38,239 nucleotides of DNA, taken from positions 1 through 38,239 of the forward strand of contig CAJOGK010000009.1 of the NCBI GenBank assembly GCA_905234145.1, written 5' to 3'. The notes under the pieces were generated by a model. The model made no database searches and had not been told where the DNA came from. It was given only the letters and a program-made list of their open reading frames with translations. The stretch comes from an uncultured Prevotella sp. Its GTDB lineage: Bacteria; Bacteroidota; Bacteroidia; Bacteroidales; Bacteroidaceae. How positions within the stretch are numbered: the first letter of the stretch is position 1; every line of letters starts with the position of its first letter. This document shows positions 6,617 to 14,485 of the stretch, one piece after another. The translations under genes were made by a program, and so were the position numbers.

Positions 6617-8914
6617 ATGAGTGTACACATGATTTATTACAAGGACGGGGTGAAAATGATGCGCCCCGTCCATTCGCGAGAGGAGTATCTTGCTTTGCGC
6701 AATGGTGGCGAACAGCAGTCAATACTCAAGGCAGTACGTAGTGGTGACGATAGTCGAAAGGCGAGTCTGGTGCAGATGAACTACTCGTGTCTGCCGAACG
6801 ACGACGGCACGCTGAAGGGCTCGAAACGCATGAGTACCACGGTAGGTATGGACATCGACCATCTGACGGCAGAGGAGATGCCTGTAGTTCGTGAACGCAT
6901 CCTCACCAAGAAGGACGAACTGGGCCTGCGAATGCTAGAGGAGAGTGCCCGAGGTATGGGCTACCACCTGGTGTTTAAGCGTCGTGCTGATTTAGACCAA
7001 GTAGGTAATCTGAAGTGGGCTTCTGAACTTTTAGAGGTCGCCTACGATGCTCAGGCCAAGGATATCACCCGCGTGTTCTTTACCACGACGGAGGCCGAGT
7101 TGATTTATCTGGATGACGCGATTTTCGATGTTGTTGCAGCGTTGCAGTGTTGCAGTTCTCAAGACTCACTTCGTTCATATGAGCGGCAAGCCGAAACCCA
7201 AGAGGCTGTCCCTCAGACTTCAGACTTCAAACATCAGCCATCATTTGACCCAGAGGCAAGATACAACGGGGTATTGTTCAAAGACATCATCGCGAAGTAC
7301 TGGGAGTTGTTCAATGGTGGCAAGGAGCCGGTAGAGGGCGACCGCAACGCGCTGACGTTTGAACTGGCGGTGACCATCCGTAGCATCTGCGGTTACTCGT
7401 TGGAGAAACTGATGCAGGTTGTCCCCAACTATTGGGCAAAAAGTACACAAAAAGAACCGTCCCTTTTGTGTACTCCCGAAGAAATGAATGAGTGGCGTAA
7501 GACGTTGGAGAATGCGCTCAAAGAGCCTCGCAAGGGTATGCCTTACAGGTTGAAGCAGGTGCTACAGTCGTTGAAGTCGCAGCAGGCAGTCAAGGCTTGT
7601 GGTGGTACGCTGACTACGCCACCACCGATGCCGAAGAAGTTGCCGCCACTGATAAGGCTGTTGACGAAGAACGTCCCCTGGTTCTACAAGCCCGCTGTGG
7701 CCAATGCGGTATTCCCTGGGCTGGGTGCTCATCTGCACGGGGTGAAGTTCCGCTACTGGGATAACGTGGAGCACGAGGCTACCTTCATGAACGTCCTGAT
7801 AGGTCGTCAGAGTATCGGTAAAGGCACCATCAAAAAGCCTATCGAGTACATCATGGAGGACATTAAACAGCGCGACCAGCCTAACCGCCAGCGCGAGCAG
7901 GAGTGGAAACAGAAAAACCCGGGAGCGAAGCAGAAGAAAGACCCCAGACCAACCGATATTTGTATTCAGATGTTGATTGATAATCTGACGGATGCCGTCT
8001 TTAACCAGCGCATCGTAGATGCCAACAATAACGGTCAGCGATTTATCTATACCATCGTGGACGAGATAGAGGGCTTGAAGAAGGTGACGTCGAAGGGTAC
8101 GGTGGACGAAGTGGGTCTGCTGATTCGTAAGGCCTTTGACAACTCTGATGCCGGTCAGGAGCGCGTAGGTGCCGACAGCGTATCGGGTATTGCACCCTTG
8201 AGGTGGAACTTTAACGCGTCAACGACCCCTCCCAATGCAAAGAAATTTTTCTTGCGAATGGTGAATGACGGTACCGTGAGCCGACTGGATGTATCGACTA
8301 TTATCAGGACTGATGAGGACGATGATGCGGAGCCTATTCTGGGCATCTACGACCACACGTTTGCCGCAGAACTGAAGCCCTACATCGACCGCCTGGAGGC
8401 AGCTAACGGACTGATTGAATGCCCTCAATCAAAGAAGTTGTCGCTTGAGATGAAGCAGGAGAACAAGGATGCTGCAAAGCTCTATGAGAGCGAAGCCTAC
8501 CGCGTGTTCAGTTATCGTGCCAACGTGATTGCCTGGCTGAAAGGAATGGTGCTCTATGTGGCTCACGGCTACAAATGGAGTAAGGAGATTGCGGATTTCG
8601 TCCGATGGACTGAGCAATATAACCTCTGGTGCAAGATGTTGTACTTCGGTCAGCAACTGGAGAGGGAACTGCGCGAGGAGTTTGAGATTCAGCGCCAGTC
8701 AGGACCACAGAATTTACTCGAACTGCTGCCCGATGAGTTCACCAAAGACCAGTACCGCGTGATGCGACAGCAACAGGGTAAGACAGGCGACGGTGAAAGC
8801 ACGCTGCGCAGTTGGCAGAATCGCGGGTACATTGTTTATGACGAGGTAAGCGGCAGGTACGTGAAGACGGAGGAGTACAAGCGGAAATTTTCGACCACGA
8901 ATTTCACGAATTAA
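6617..8914 (+). CDS. VirE_N - DUF3987 protein (primase/helicase-like)
   Basis: 765 residues. The N-terminal region (about 10-175) matches VirE_N/BT4734-like proteins (MDIDHLTAEEM, ARGMGYHLVFKR, AKDITRVFF), a domain related to archaeo-eukaryotic primase-type folds. A linker with repeats follows, then a DUF3987 domain (about 320-740) with a Walker A-like GRQSIGKGT (396-404) and an acidic IVDEIEG (480-486) consistent with a P-loop NTPase. Such two-domain proteins are common in Bacteroidales genomic islands and are thought to be replication-initiation or primase-helicase proteins. Three dispersed repeats are embedded in linker or end regions: a 27-nt repeat (7132-7158), a REP palindrome (7442-7474, encoding STQKEPSLLCT), and 9-bp units at the stop codon (8897-8923). 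The frame is intact throughout. Confidence 0.9.
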   Translation: MSVHMIYYKDGVKMMRPVHSREEYLALRNGGEQQSILKAVRSGDDSRKASLVQMNYSCLPNDDGTLKGSKRMSTTVGMDIDHLTAEEMPVVRERILTKKDELGLRMLEESARGMGYHLVFKRRADLDQVGNLKWASELLEVAYDAQAKDITRVFFTTTEAELIYLDDAIFDVVAALQCCSSQDSLRSYERQAETQEAVPQTSDFKHQPSFDPEARYNGVLFKDIIAKYWELFNGGKEPVEGDRNALTFELAVTIRSICGYSLEKLMQVVPNYWAKSTQKEPSLLCTPEEMNEWRKTLENALKEPRKGMPYRLKQVLQSLKSQQAVKACGGTLTTPPPMPKKLPPLIRLLTKNVPWFYKPAVANAVFPGLGAHLHGVKFRYWDNVEHEATFMNVLIGRQSIGKGTIKKPIEYIMEDIKQRDQPNRQREQEWKQKNPGAKQKKDPRPTDICIQMLIDNLTDAVFNQRIVDANNNGQRFIYTIVDEIEGLKKVTSKGTVDEVGLLIRKAFDNSDAGQERVGADSVSGIAPLRWNFNASTTPPNAKKFFLRMVNDGTVSRLDVSTIIRTDEDDDAEPILGIYDHTFAAELKPYIDRLEAANGLIECPQSKKLSLEMKQENKDAAKLYESEAYRVFSYRANVIAWLKGMVLYVAHGYKWSKEIADFVRWTEQYNLWCKMLYFGQQLERELREEFEIQRQSGPQNLLELLPDEFTKDQYRVMRQQQGKTGDGESTLRSWQNRGYIVYDEVSGRYVKTEEYKRKFSTTNFTN
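7132..7158 (+). repeat. 27-nt dispersed direct repeat, copy 1
   Basis: Identical over 27 nt to 9290-9316. It is built of TTGCAG units (TGTTGCAG, CGTTGCAG, TGTTGCAG). Here it encodes VAALQCCS in the linker between VirE_N and DUF3987. Confidence 0.9.
7442..7474. repeat. REP-like palindrome inside the VirE_N-DUF3987 gene
   Basis: Perfect 11-bp arms AGTACACAAAA (7442-7452) and TTTTGTGTACT (7464-7474) around AGAACCGTCCC. In form it resembles the REP/RAYT-type palindromes with GGGACGGTTC cores found dispersed in many bacterial genomes. It is 33 bp long, a multiple of three, and keeps the host gene in frame (STQKEPSLLCT). The 15-nt core recurs inverted at 3341-3355. Confidence 0.85.
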
Positions 8915-8923
8915 ACGAATTTG
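8897..8923 (+). repeat. Three tandem 9-bp units at the 3' end of the VirE_N-DUF3987 gene
   Basis: ACGAATTTC, ACGAATTAA and ACGAATTTG follow one another at 8897, 8906 and 8915. They encode the terminal residues TTNFTN and supply the stop codon at 8912-8914, and they run to the start region of the next gene. Confidence 0.8.
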
Positions 8924-8926
8924 CTT

Positions 8927-9331
8927 ATGATGGATATTCAAAATAATCAAGAATGCTTCGTGGTGCTCTGGCGCAAGCTGGAGCTCACGAGGCGGCTCCT
9001 TCGGGGCCAATGCAGGCGGTTCTGCATCCGTCGTGTACTGAAGTCGTGGTTTCCTGCTGAAGCCAACGATGACTATATATGGGAGGTTTGTCGTCTGTGC
9101 GAGCAGGAAGGTTGGAACGAGTTGCCGCCACCCTCGCTCTATCCGCGCAAGCACCGTGAATTGCTGCGTGCTATTGTAGCAGTCCGTTTGGGCATCAGCT
9201 TCTATAAGATTGATCTGAAAGCCCTCGACAAAGCCTACAGCGAGGCTTTCCCTAAGAGCACACCAATTAATGTAAGTAAGAAAAAGAAATGTTGCAGCGT
9301 TGCAGTGTTGCAGTTCAAAAGTAAAAGATAG
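8927..9331 (+). CDS. Unrecognised cassette protein between VirE_N-DUF3987 and M15 peptidase
   Basis: About 134 residues from the ATG at 8927; an ATG at 8930 is equally possible. Visible features: a basic helix LTRRLLRGQCRRFCIRRVLKSW, then WEVCRLCEQEGWNELPPPSLYPRKHRELLRAIVAVRLGI and FYKIDLKALDKAYSEAF, a pattern suggesting a small conserved helical Bacteroidales protein of this island type. The last 20 or so residues (KKKKCCSVAVLQFKSKR) are encoded by the second copy of the 27-nt repeat, so the natural C-terminus has probably been replaced or extended by repeat sequence. It lies 12 nt after the VirE gene and 6 nt before the M15 gene. I cannot name the family. Confidence 0.6.
   Translation: MMDIQNNQECFVVLWRKLELTRRLLRGQCRRFCIRRVLKSWFPAEANDDYIWEVCRLCEQEGWNELPPPSLYPRKHRELLRAIVAVRLGISFYKIDLKALDKAYSEAFPKSTPINVSKKKKCCSVAVLQFKSKR
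9290..9316 (+). repeat. 27-nt dispersed direct repeat, copy 2
   Basis: Identical to 7132-7158 but read in a different frame (CCSVAVLQF) near the 3' end of the 8927 gene. Confidence 0.9.
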
Positions 9332-9337
9332 TAGAAT

Positions 9338-9844
9338 ATGAAAGAAATAAGTATTAACAAACAGGCAAAACTCTCCCAGCACTTTACGCTGGGGGAGCTC
9401 AGCAAGACAAGCGTATGGACTCCTGATGGGAACATCCCTTCGCACGTACATATTGAGAACTTGAAGCGCCTCTGCGGCTGGCTGGAGATGCTTCGCAGTG
9501 AGTGGAACCGCCGCTACGCGGATGTAAGATGTCAGAACGAAGATGGAAGAGGTGTTGCCGACGAGCCGATAATCATCAATAGTGGCTATCGTAGCTCTCA
9601 GCTAAACAAAAAGATAGGGGGCGTTTCCACCTCGAACCACTTGACTGGTTGCGCAGTGGATATCCGTTGCTATGGCATCGAGCAGGCGATACGCTATGCT
9701 ACGATCCTTATGGATTATGCTGACGAATCGAAAGAAGAGTTTGATGAGCTCTTCATCGAGAAGAACAAGTACGGGCGTTACTGGGTTCACTTTGCCGTGC
9801 GCCCTAAAGAGAACCGGCGAAAGATTTGCTTTTTGAATGGCTAG
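9338..9844 (+). CDS. Peptidase M15 family protein (D,D-carboxypeptidase / endolysin-like)
   Basis: 168 residues. It carries the M15A metal-binding pattern: SNHLTGCAVDI with H101 and D108, and the C-terminal WVHF with H151. NSGYRSSQLNKKIGG upstream is the typical substrate-side segment. The N-terminus (LSQHFTLGEL..S) is the usual 'f...EF..S.tA' lead-in. The family cleaves peptidoglycan stem or cross-bridge peptides and includes phage endolysins and carboxypeptidases such as VanY/VanX relatives. No signal peptide is present, which fits a phage-type lysin or an enzyme exported by a holin-like route; no holin gene is visible. It is the last gene of the 5541-9844 cassette. Confidence 0.92.
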   Translation: MKEISINKQAKLSQHFTLGELSKTSVWTPDGNIPSHVHIENLKRLCGWLEMLRSEWNRRYADVRCQNEDGRGVADEPIIINSGYRSSQLNKKIGGVSTSNHLTGCAVDIRCYGIEQAIRYATILMDYADESKEEFDELFIEKNKYGRYWVHFAVRPKENRRKICFLNG

Positions 9845-9870
9845 TAATTTTGCAAAAAACTGGGGAAAAT

Positions 9871-9901
9871 TTTGCTAATATAAAAAATATCCTTACCTTT
9901 G
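9871..9901 (+). promoter_or_regulatory. Promoter of the AraC-type gene
   Basis: TTTG (9871-9874), 19 nt, TACCTTTG (9894-9901). The leader to the ATG at 9964 is about 55 nt. Confidence 0.8.
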
Positions 9902-9963
9902 CATAAAAATTCCCATCTTTGATACTTGAGAGTGGGATAATACTTAAAATAGGTAATGAGATT

Positions 9964-10674
9964 ATGAGGAAGAAAACCGCACTTACGACCTCGTTGATAT
10001 TGCTGTCAACTCAGTTCTGCCACGCTCGCTCATTGACACTGGCCGAGGCCGATGCCATCATCGCCGTACTGATAATCGTCGTGATATTGCTTCTTATTCT
10101 GGGAGGCTTCGGCCTGCATTATAATAGGGTTATCAGTCAGCGAAACGAGCAACTTAATCGAATACTCATGGCGCTGGATGACTATCGAGCACTATTTGGC
10201 AACGGGAAACTGTCGTTGGACGAGCAGGAAAAGATAGTAAAACAAATACTGCCGCAGCCGGTGGCAACAAAAGCTGCCCCTATGGATGATAGTCATGCCT
10301 TCTATGTGAAAATGGATGCGCGAATGAACACAGAAAAGCCTTTCACGGATCCCGATTTTGACTATTATTCGCTGATTAAGTTTATGGGCGTCAGTCAGGA
10401 TACGTTCTGCAAGTTGGTGCCGCGCTATAAGGAGCCCGATAGAACGATGGACTATATCAACTCGCTGCGTGCAGAATACGCTGCAAAGATTCTCATGGAG
10501 CACTCCGACTTCTCTATGAACGATATCGCCCTTATGTGTGGCTTCAGGAATACGGCAGCTTTCAACTGTGCCTTCAAATTCTCCTTCGGCATCTTGCCAT
10601 CTGACTATCTGAACGGCATAAGCCAGATGTTTAAGAAGAAAGAAACCATCAACGGCGGCGCGTCTGCTTCTTGA
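9964..10674 (+). CDS. Membrane-anchored AraC-family HTH protein
   Basis: 236 residues from the ATG at 9964; an upstream in-frame TTG is unlikely. The N-terminus has a hydrophobic segment with a possible signal cleavage near FCHA, then a strong membrane helix (AIIAVLIIVVILLLILGGFG, about residues 30-50). A linker with a short coiled-coil-like stretch (SQRNEQLNRILMALDDYR) follows. The C-terminal about 110 residues are an AraC-type double helix-turn-helix: TFCKLVPRY, MDYINSLRAEYAAKILMEHSDFSMNDIALMCGFRNTAAFNCAFKFSFGILPSDY. Such proteins in Bacteroidetes probably act as membrane-tethered regulators. There is no periplasmic sensor domain as in hybrid two-component AraC proteins. The 3' end overlaps the convergent M23 gene by 26 bp. 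Confidence 0.82.
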   Translation: MRKKTALTTSLILLSTQFCHARSLTLAEADAIIAVLIIVVILLLILGGFGLHYNRVISQRNEQLNRILMALDDYRALFGNGKLSLDEQEKIVKQILPQPVATKAAPMDDSHAFYVKMDARMNTEKPFTDPDFDYYSLIKFMGVSQDTFCKLVPRYKEPDRTMDYINSLRAEYAAKILMEHSDFSMNDIALMCGFRNTAAFNCAFKFSFGILPSDYLNGISQMFKKKETINGGASAS

Positions 10675-11122
10675 AGTCGATGTAAAGCTTGGGGTCTTTG
10701 GTCTTACCGTTAACACGCATTTCGAAGTGGAGATGCGGTGTAGAGGCGCGACCCGTCTGGCCTGTTAGCGCGATGACCTTTCCTGCCTTGACACGCTGAC
10801 CCTTCGTTACCAGATTCTTGTAATTGTGGGCGTAGTAAGTTTCCAGACCTTTGGCATGCTTGATGCGCACAAGGTTGCCATAGCCTGACATTTGGCCTGA
10901 AAACACGACCTCACCATCGTAGACAGCATAGATTTTATCCTTGTTGACGGTCTTCAGGTCCATGCCCGAGTGTGATCGTCCGTTGCGATAGCCGTAATCG
11001 CTGATGATCTTTGCCCCAGGCAGGGGAAAGTGCCATCCGCCCGATTTTTCCTCAGGATAATTACGGCGCGCACAGCCCGACAGCATCAGCAACAACAAAA
11101 GACAAAGCCACAGTCGATTCAT
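10649..11122 (-). CDS. M23 family peptidoglycan endopeptidase lipoprotein
   Basis: 157 residues from the ATG at 11122. A longer reading starts at a TTG at 11146 that lies inside the promoter -7 box and is rejected. A lipoprotein signal ends LSGC (Cys17), followed by a LytM/M23 domain. Ligands are HSGMD (H51, D55) and HLHFE (H130, H132), with YYAHN (H99) typical of the active family. All catalytic residues are present, so it should be an active zinc endopeptidase cutting peptide cross-bridges at the inner face of the outer membrane. It is small, with no LysM or coiled-coil domain. It ends convergently within the tail of the AraC-type gene. Confidence 0.93.
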   Translation of the reverse strand: MNRLWLCLLLLLMLSGCARRNYPEEKSGGWHFPLPGAKIISDYGYRNGRSHSGMDLKTVNKDKIYAVYDGEVVFSGQMSGYGNLVRIKHAKGLETYYAHNYKNLVTKGQRVKAGKVIALTGQTGRASTPHLHFEMRVNGKTKDPKLYIDFKKQTRRR

Positions 11123-11143
11123 CTGATTTCTCTGATTTTTCCG

Positions 11144-11151
11144 CAAAAGTA
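11144..11151 (-). promoter_or_regulatory. Promoter -7 box (TACTTTTG) of the M23 lipoprotein gene
   Basis: On the minus strand TACTTTTG ends 21 nt before the ATG at 11122, which decides the start choice. No clear TTTG -33 box was seen. Confidence 0.65.
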
Positions 11152-11203
11152 GTAAAAATCTGGCAGAAGTAGGGCGTGCTTTCTGTTAAAAAGAGAAAAA
11201 TAG

Positions 11204-11235
11204 TTTGCTAGACCAAGCAGAAATCACTACCTTTG
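11204..11235 (+). promoter_or_regulatory. Promoter of the TPR gene
   Basis: TTTGC (11204-11208) and TACCTTTG (11228-11235) at canonical spacing. The ATG is at 11268. Confidence 0.85.
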
Positions 11236-11267
11236 CACCCGCTTATATATAAATAAGGTATAACTAG

Positions 11268-12458
11268 ATGAGGATATTCAGGAGAACAATTACCATCATA
11301 CTGATGTTGCTGGCAATGATACCAGCCATGGCCCAGCGTAAACAGATAGGCGAGGCCAAAACGATATTGCTGAGGGGAAAAGACTTCACGAAGGCAGAGA
11401 AGCTGATGACCGATCTGCTGAAGGATTCGGCCAATCAGGAGAATACGCGTATATACGATATATGGTTGCAGGCCGTAGAAAAACAGTATGCCCAGCTGAA
11501 CGAGAAGATGTATATGAAGCAGAAGGTAGACACCGCACAGCTGTTTACGCTCACCAAGCGCCTGTTTACCATCGCAGAACGGCTCGATTCTCTCGACATG
11601 AAGCCTGATAAGAAGGGCAAAGTGAATCCCGAATACCGTAAAGACAACTCGCAAAGAATGGCTAATTACAGGCCAAACCTGTTTTTTGGCGGTGCTTACT
11701 ATATCAGAAAGCAGGACTACAAGCAGGCTTATGACTTGTTTGAGACGTATATCGACTGTACCCGTCAGCCCTTGTTTATGGCAGAAGACCTGATGAACAG
11801 CGATGCCAGACTGGGGGAGGCTGCTTATTGGACGGGCTATTGCGGCTATCGTATGAATGACCCTGTGCTTACCCTGCGCTATCATGAACTGGCTCGCAGG
11901 GATACTGCCCGACTGGAAAATACATTGATTTATGCCGCTGAAGCCTGGAAGCAGCTGAACGATGACGAGCGCTATCTGGATGTGATCACGGAGGGCTTTA
12001 AACTGAATCCGAAATCGAACTACTTTTTCCCGAGATTGCTGGATAGTTATGCGTTGGCAGGTAATTATCAGCAAGCGAATATGGTTGTAGATCAGGCACT
12101 TAAAGCGGATTCGCTAAATGAATTATTCTTGTATGCGAAATCAACAGTGCTCTTGAATATGGGTGCTTACGCTGAATGTATTAACGTGAGCGACAGGCTG
12201 ATAAAGCTTAACCACGAGGCTGCTGATGCCTATTACAATGCAGGTACGGCCTGTATGAACCTGGCTCTTGAGATGGACTCTCGCAAGAACAAAAAACAGA
12301 TAAAGAAGATGTATCAGCGCGCACTGCCCTATATGGAAGCGTATAGGCGAATGGCACCTCAGCAAACCCAGAAATGGGCTCCCGCTCTGTATCGCATCTA
12401 TTTCAACCTGAACATGGGTAAGCAGTTTGATGAAATGGATAAATTGTTGAAGAAGTGA
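11268..12458 (+). CDS. Exported tetratricopeptide-repeat protein
   Basis: 396 residues with a signal peptide (about 1-23, MLLAMIPAMAQ|R). The mature part is entirely helical with TPR-like spacing. Clear examples are AKTILLRGKDFTKAEKLMTDLLKDSAN near the start, RKQDYKQAYDLFETYID in the middle, and DSYALAGNYQQANMVVDQALKADSLN, GAYAECINVSDRLIKLNHEAADAYYNAGTA and KKMYQRALPYMEAYRRMAPQ toward the end. Such proteins act as periplasmic scaffolds; the partner is unknown. It stands alone between its own promoter and the next promoter at 12532, so it is probably monocistronic. The ending EMDKLLKK is typical of uncharacterised Bacteroidales TPR proteins. Confidence 0.85.
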   Translation: MRIFRRTITIILMLLAMIPAMAQRKQIGEAKTILLRGKDFTKAEKLMTDLLKDSANQENTRIYDIWLQAVEKQYAQLNEKMYMKQKVDTAQLFTLTKRLFTIAERLDSLDMKPDKKGKVNPEYRKDNSQRMANYRPNLFFGGAYYIRKQDYKQAYDLFETYIDCTRQPLFMAEDLMNSDARLGEAAYWTGYCGYRMNDPVLTLRYHELARRDTARLENTLIYAAEAWKQLNDDERYLDVITEGFKLNPKSNYFFPRLLDSYALAGNYQQANMVVDQALKADSLNELFLYAKSTVLLNMGAYAECINVSDRLIKLNHEAADAYYNAGTACMNLALEMDSRKNKKQIKKMYQRALPYMEAYRRMAPQQTQKWAPALYRIYFNLNMGKQFDEMDKLLKK

Positions 12459-12531
12459 GCCTAATTAGTTAATATTTCATAATAAAAAGGCTTAGAGGGC
12501 GTATGAGGCGCAGAATATCGGTTTTTCTTCT

Positions 12532-12539
12532 TATCTTTG
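12532..12539 (+). promoter_or_regulatory. Promoter -7 box (TATCTTTG) of the phosphohexomutase gene
   Basis: TATCTTTG lies 49 nt before the ATG at 12589. A good TTTG -33 box is not obvious. Confidence 0.6.
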
Positions 12540-12588
12540 TAGATTGTAAATGTGTAACAATCTAAAACAATAAAAAAGAAGTAAAACT

Positions 12589-14334
12589 ATGGCAGACAAT
12601 GCACAGCTGATTGCCCAGTGTGAGGCAAAAGCGAAGGAATGGCTGAATCCCGCCTTCGACGAAGAGACTAGAAAAGAGGTACAGGCAATGCTTGATGACG
12701 CTGACAAGACAGCGCTGATTGATGCGTTCTATCAGAACCTCGAGTTTGGTACAGGTGGCTTGCGTGGTATTATGGGCGCTGGTACCAACAGAATGAACAA
12801 GTATATCGTAGGTATGGCTACTCAGGGTTTCGCCAACTATATTCTGAAGGCATTCCCTGGCAAGCAGAGCTCGGTAGTGGTAGGTCATGACTGCCGCAAC
12901 AACGGACGTATGTTTGCTGAGACCGTAGCTGATATCTTCTCGGCTAACGGCATCAAGGTATATCTCTTTGAGAGTCTGCGTCCTACACCAGAAATCTCGT
13001 TCGCTATCCGTCAGCTGGGCTGTCAGGCAGGTGTGAATGTAACTGCTTCTCACAACCCTCGCGAGTATAACGGCTACAAGGCTTACTGGGATGACGGTGC
13101 ACAGGTTTTGGCACCACACGATAAGGGTATCATCGACGAGGTGAACAAGGTAACTATCGACCAGGTGAAGTTTGAAGGCAACAAGGAACTCATCGACATC
13201 ATCGGTGGTGAGATGGACTGGGATTACCTGCAGGCTGTGAAGGAGGCGATGGTAGATCAGGACGTGATTCTGCGCCAGAAAGACCTGAACATCGTTTATT
13301 CTCCTATGCACGGAACAGGTCGCGTGATTATTCCAGAGGCACTGCGTTCTTGGGGCTTCCAGAATATCCACGTAGTACCCGAGCAGATGGTAATCGATGG
13401 TAACTTCCCAACCGTAGTTAGCCCGAACCCAGAGAATGCCGAGGCTATGACACTGGGTATGAAGCTCGGTACACGTCTGAATGCCGACCTCGTTATCGCT
13501 TCTGACCCTGATGCCGACCGTTTGGCTATCGTTTGCCGCAATGCAAAGGGCGAGTGGGAGATTCTGAATGGTAACCAGACCTGCATGATGTTCTCATGGT
13601 ATATCATCGCCAACAAGAAGAAGCTGGGTCAGCTGAAGGGCAATGAGTTCTTGGTAAAGACCATCGTAACCACAGAGGAAATCGCAGAGATTGCCAAGAA
13701 GAATGGCGTAGAACTGCGTGACTGCTATACAGGCTTTAAGTGGATCGCTAACGAGATTCGTATCTCTGAGGGCGTGAAGAAGTATATCGGTGGTGGTGAG
13801 GAGAGCTTCGGCTTCCTGCCATTCGATAAGGTTCGCGATAAGGATTCTCCAGCATCTATCTGCTTAATCTGTGAGATTGCTGCATGGGCTAAGGACAATG
13901 GCATGACGCTCTATGATCTGCTGATGAACATCTATGCAGAGTATGGCTTCTCGAAGGAGAGCACTATCAACGTGGTTAAGCCAGGTAAGACCGGTGCCGA
14001 CGAGATTAAGCAAATGATGGTTGACTTCCGTGCTAATCCTCCGAAGGAGTTGGGTGGCGAGCCTATCGTGCTCTGGAAAGACTATCAGACACTTGAAGGC
14101 AAGAAGGCCGACGGTAGCGTTGAGAAGCTCAATATGCCTACAACTGCTAATGTACTGCAGTGGTTCTGTGCCGATGGTACAAAGATTTCTGTTCGTCCAT
14201 CAGGTACTGAGCCTAAGATTAAGTTCTATTGTGAAATCAAGGATGCCGACTTCAAGGGCGCAGCTGATTACGAGGCTAGTCTGAAGAAAGCCGAGCAGCG
14301 TATTGAGGCCATCAAGAAGAGCTTGAATCTGTAA
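12589..14334 (+). CDS. Phospho-sugar mutase (phosphoglucomutase/phosphomannomutase family)
   Basis: 581 residues, the usual length of the long bacterial alpha-D-phosphohexomutases. Four family signatures are in order. The phosphoserine loop TASHNPREYNGYK has Ser154. The metal loop SDPDADRLAI has D306, D308 and D310. A sugar-binding loop GGGEESFGF follows, and the C-terminal phosphate-binding loop is RPSGTEPKIKFY. The enzyme interconverts hexose 1- and 6-phosphates and so links glycolysis to glycogen, capsule and glycan precursor synthesis. The early FGTGGLRGIMGAGTNRMN is typical of the PGM2/PgcA-like branch. It has its own promoter and a terminator at 14363-14396, so it is probably a single-gene unit. 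Whether glucose or mannose phosphate is preferred cannot be read from sequence. Confidence 0.95.
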   Translation: MADNAQLIAQCEAKAKEWLNPAFDEETRKEVQAMLDDADKTALIDAFYQNLEFGTGGLRGIMGAGTNRMNKYIVGMATQGFANYILKAFPGKQSSVVVGHDCRNNGRMFAETVADIFSANGIKVYLFESLRPTPEISFAIRQLGCQAGVNVTASHNPREYNGYKAYWDDGAQVLAPHDKGIIDEVNKVTIDQVKFEGNKELIDIIGGEMDWDYLQAVKEAMVDQDVILRQKDLNIVYSPMHGTGRVIIPEALRSWGFQNIHVVPEQMVIDGNFPTVVSPNPENAEAMTLGMKLGTRLNADLVIASDPDADRLAIVCRNAKGEWEILNGNQTCMMFSWYIIANKKKLGQLKGNEFLVKTIVTTEEIAEIAKKNGVELRDCYTGFKWIANEIRISEGVKKYIGGGEESFGFLPFDKVRDKDSPASICLICEIAAWAKDNGMTLYDLLMNIYAEYGFSKESTINVVKPGKTGADEIKQMMVDFRANPPKELGGEPIVLWKDYQTLEGKKADGSVEKLNMPTTANVLQWFCADGTKISVRPSGTEPKIKFYCEIKDADFKGAADYEASLKKAEQRIEAIKKSLNL

Positions 14335-14362
14335 TCGCAGAAACATTTTTGAGTAAAAATAG

Positions 14363-14396
14363 TCCCCTTGCCAATCGGTGAGGGGATTTTTAATTA
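14363..14396 (+). terminator. Terminator after the phosphohexomutase gene
   Basis: TCCCCT (14363-14368) pairs with AGGGGA (14381-14386), followed by TTTTTAATT. It separates this gene from ileS. Confidence 0.8.
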
Positions 14397-14414
14397 TTAA
14401 AAATATTTATTTAT

Positions 14415-14445
14415 TTTGGTATATCGAATATTATTTGTACCTTTG
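14415..14445 (+). promoter_or_regulatory. Promoter of ileS
   Basis: TTTG (14415-14418), then TACCTTTG (14438-14445) at 19-nt spacing. The ATG used is at 14486. Confidence 0.8.
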
Positions 14446-14485
14446 CACGCCAAAAAGAAGTGAAAAGTTAAAATACAAAATAAAA

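Noticed and set aside
14378..14485. Longer ileS start
   Set aside because: It would begin inside the previous terminator and run through the ileS promoter.
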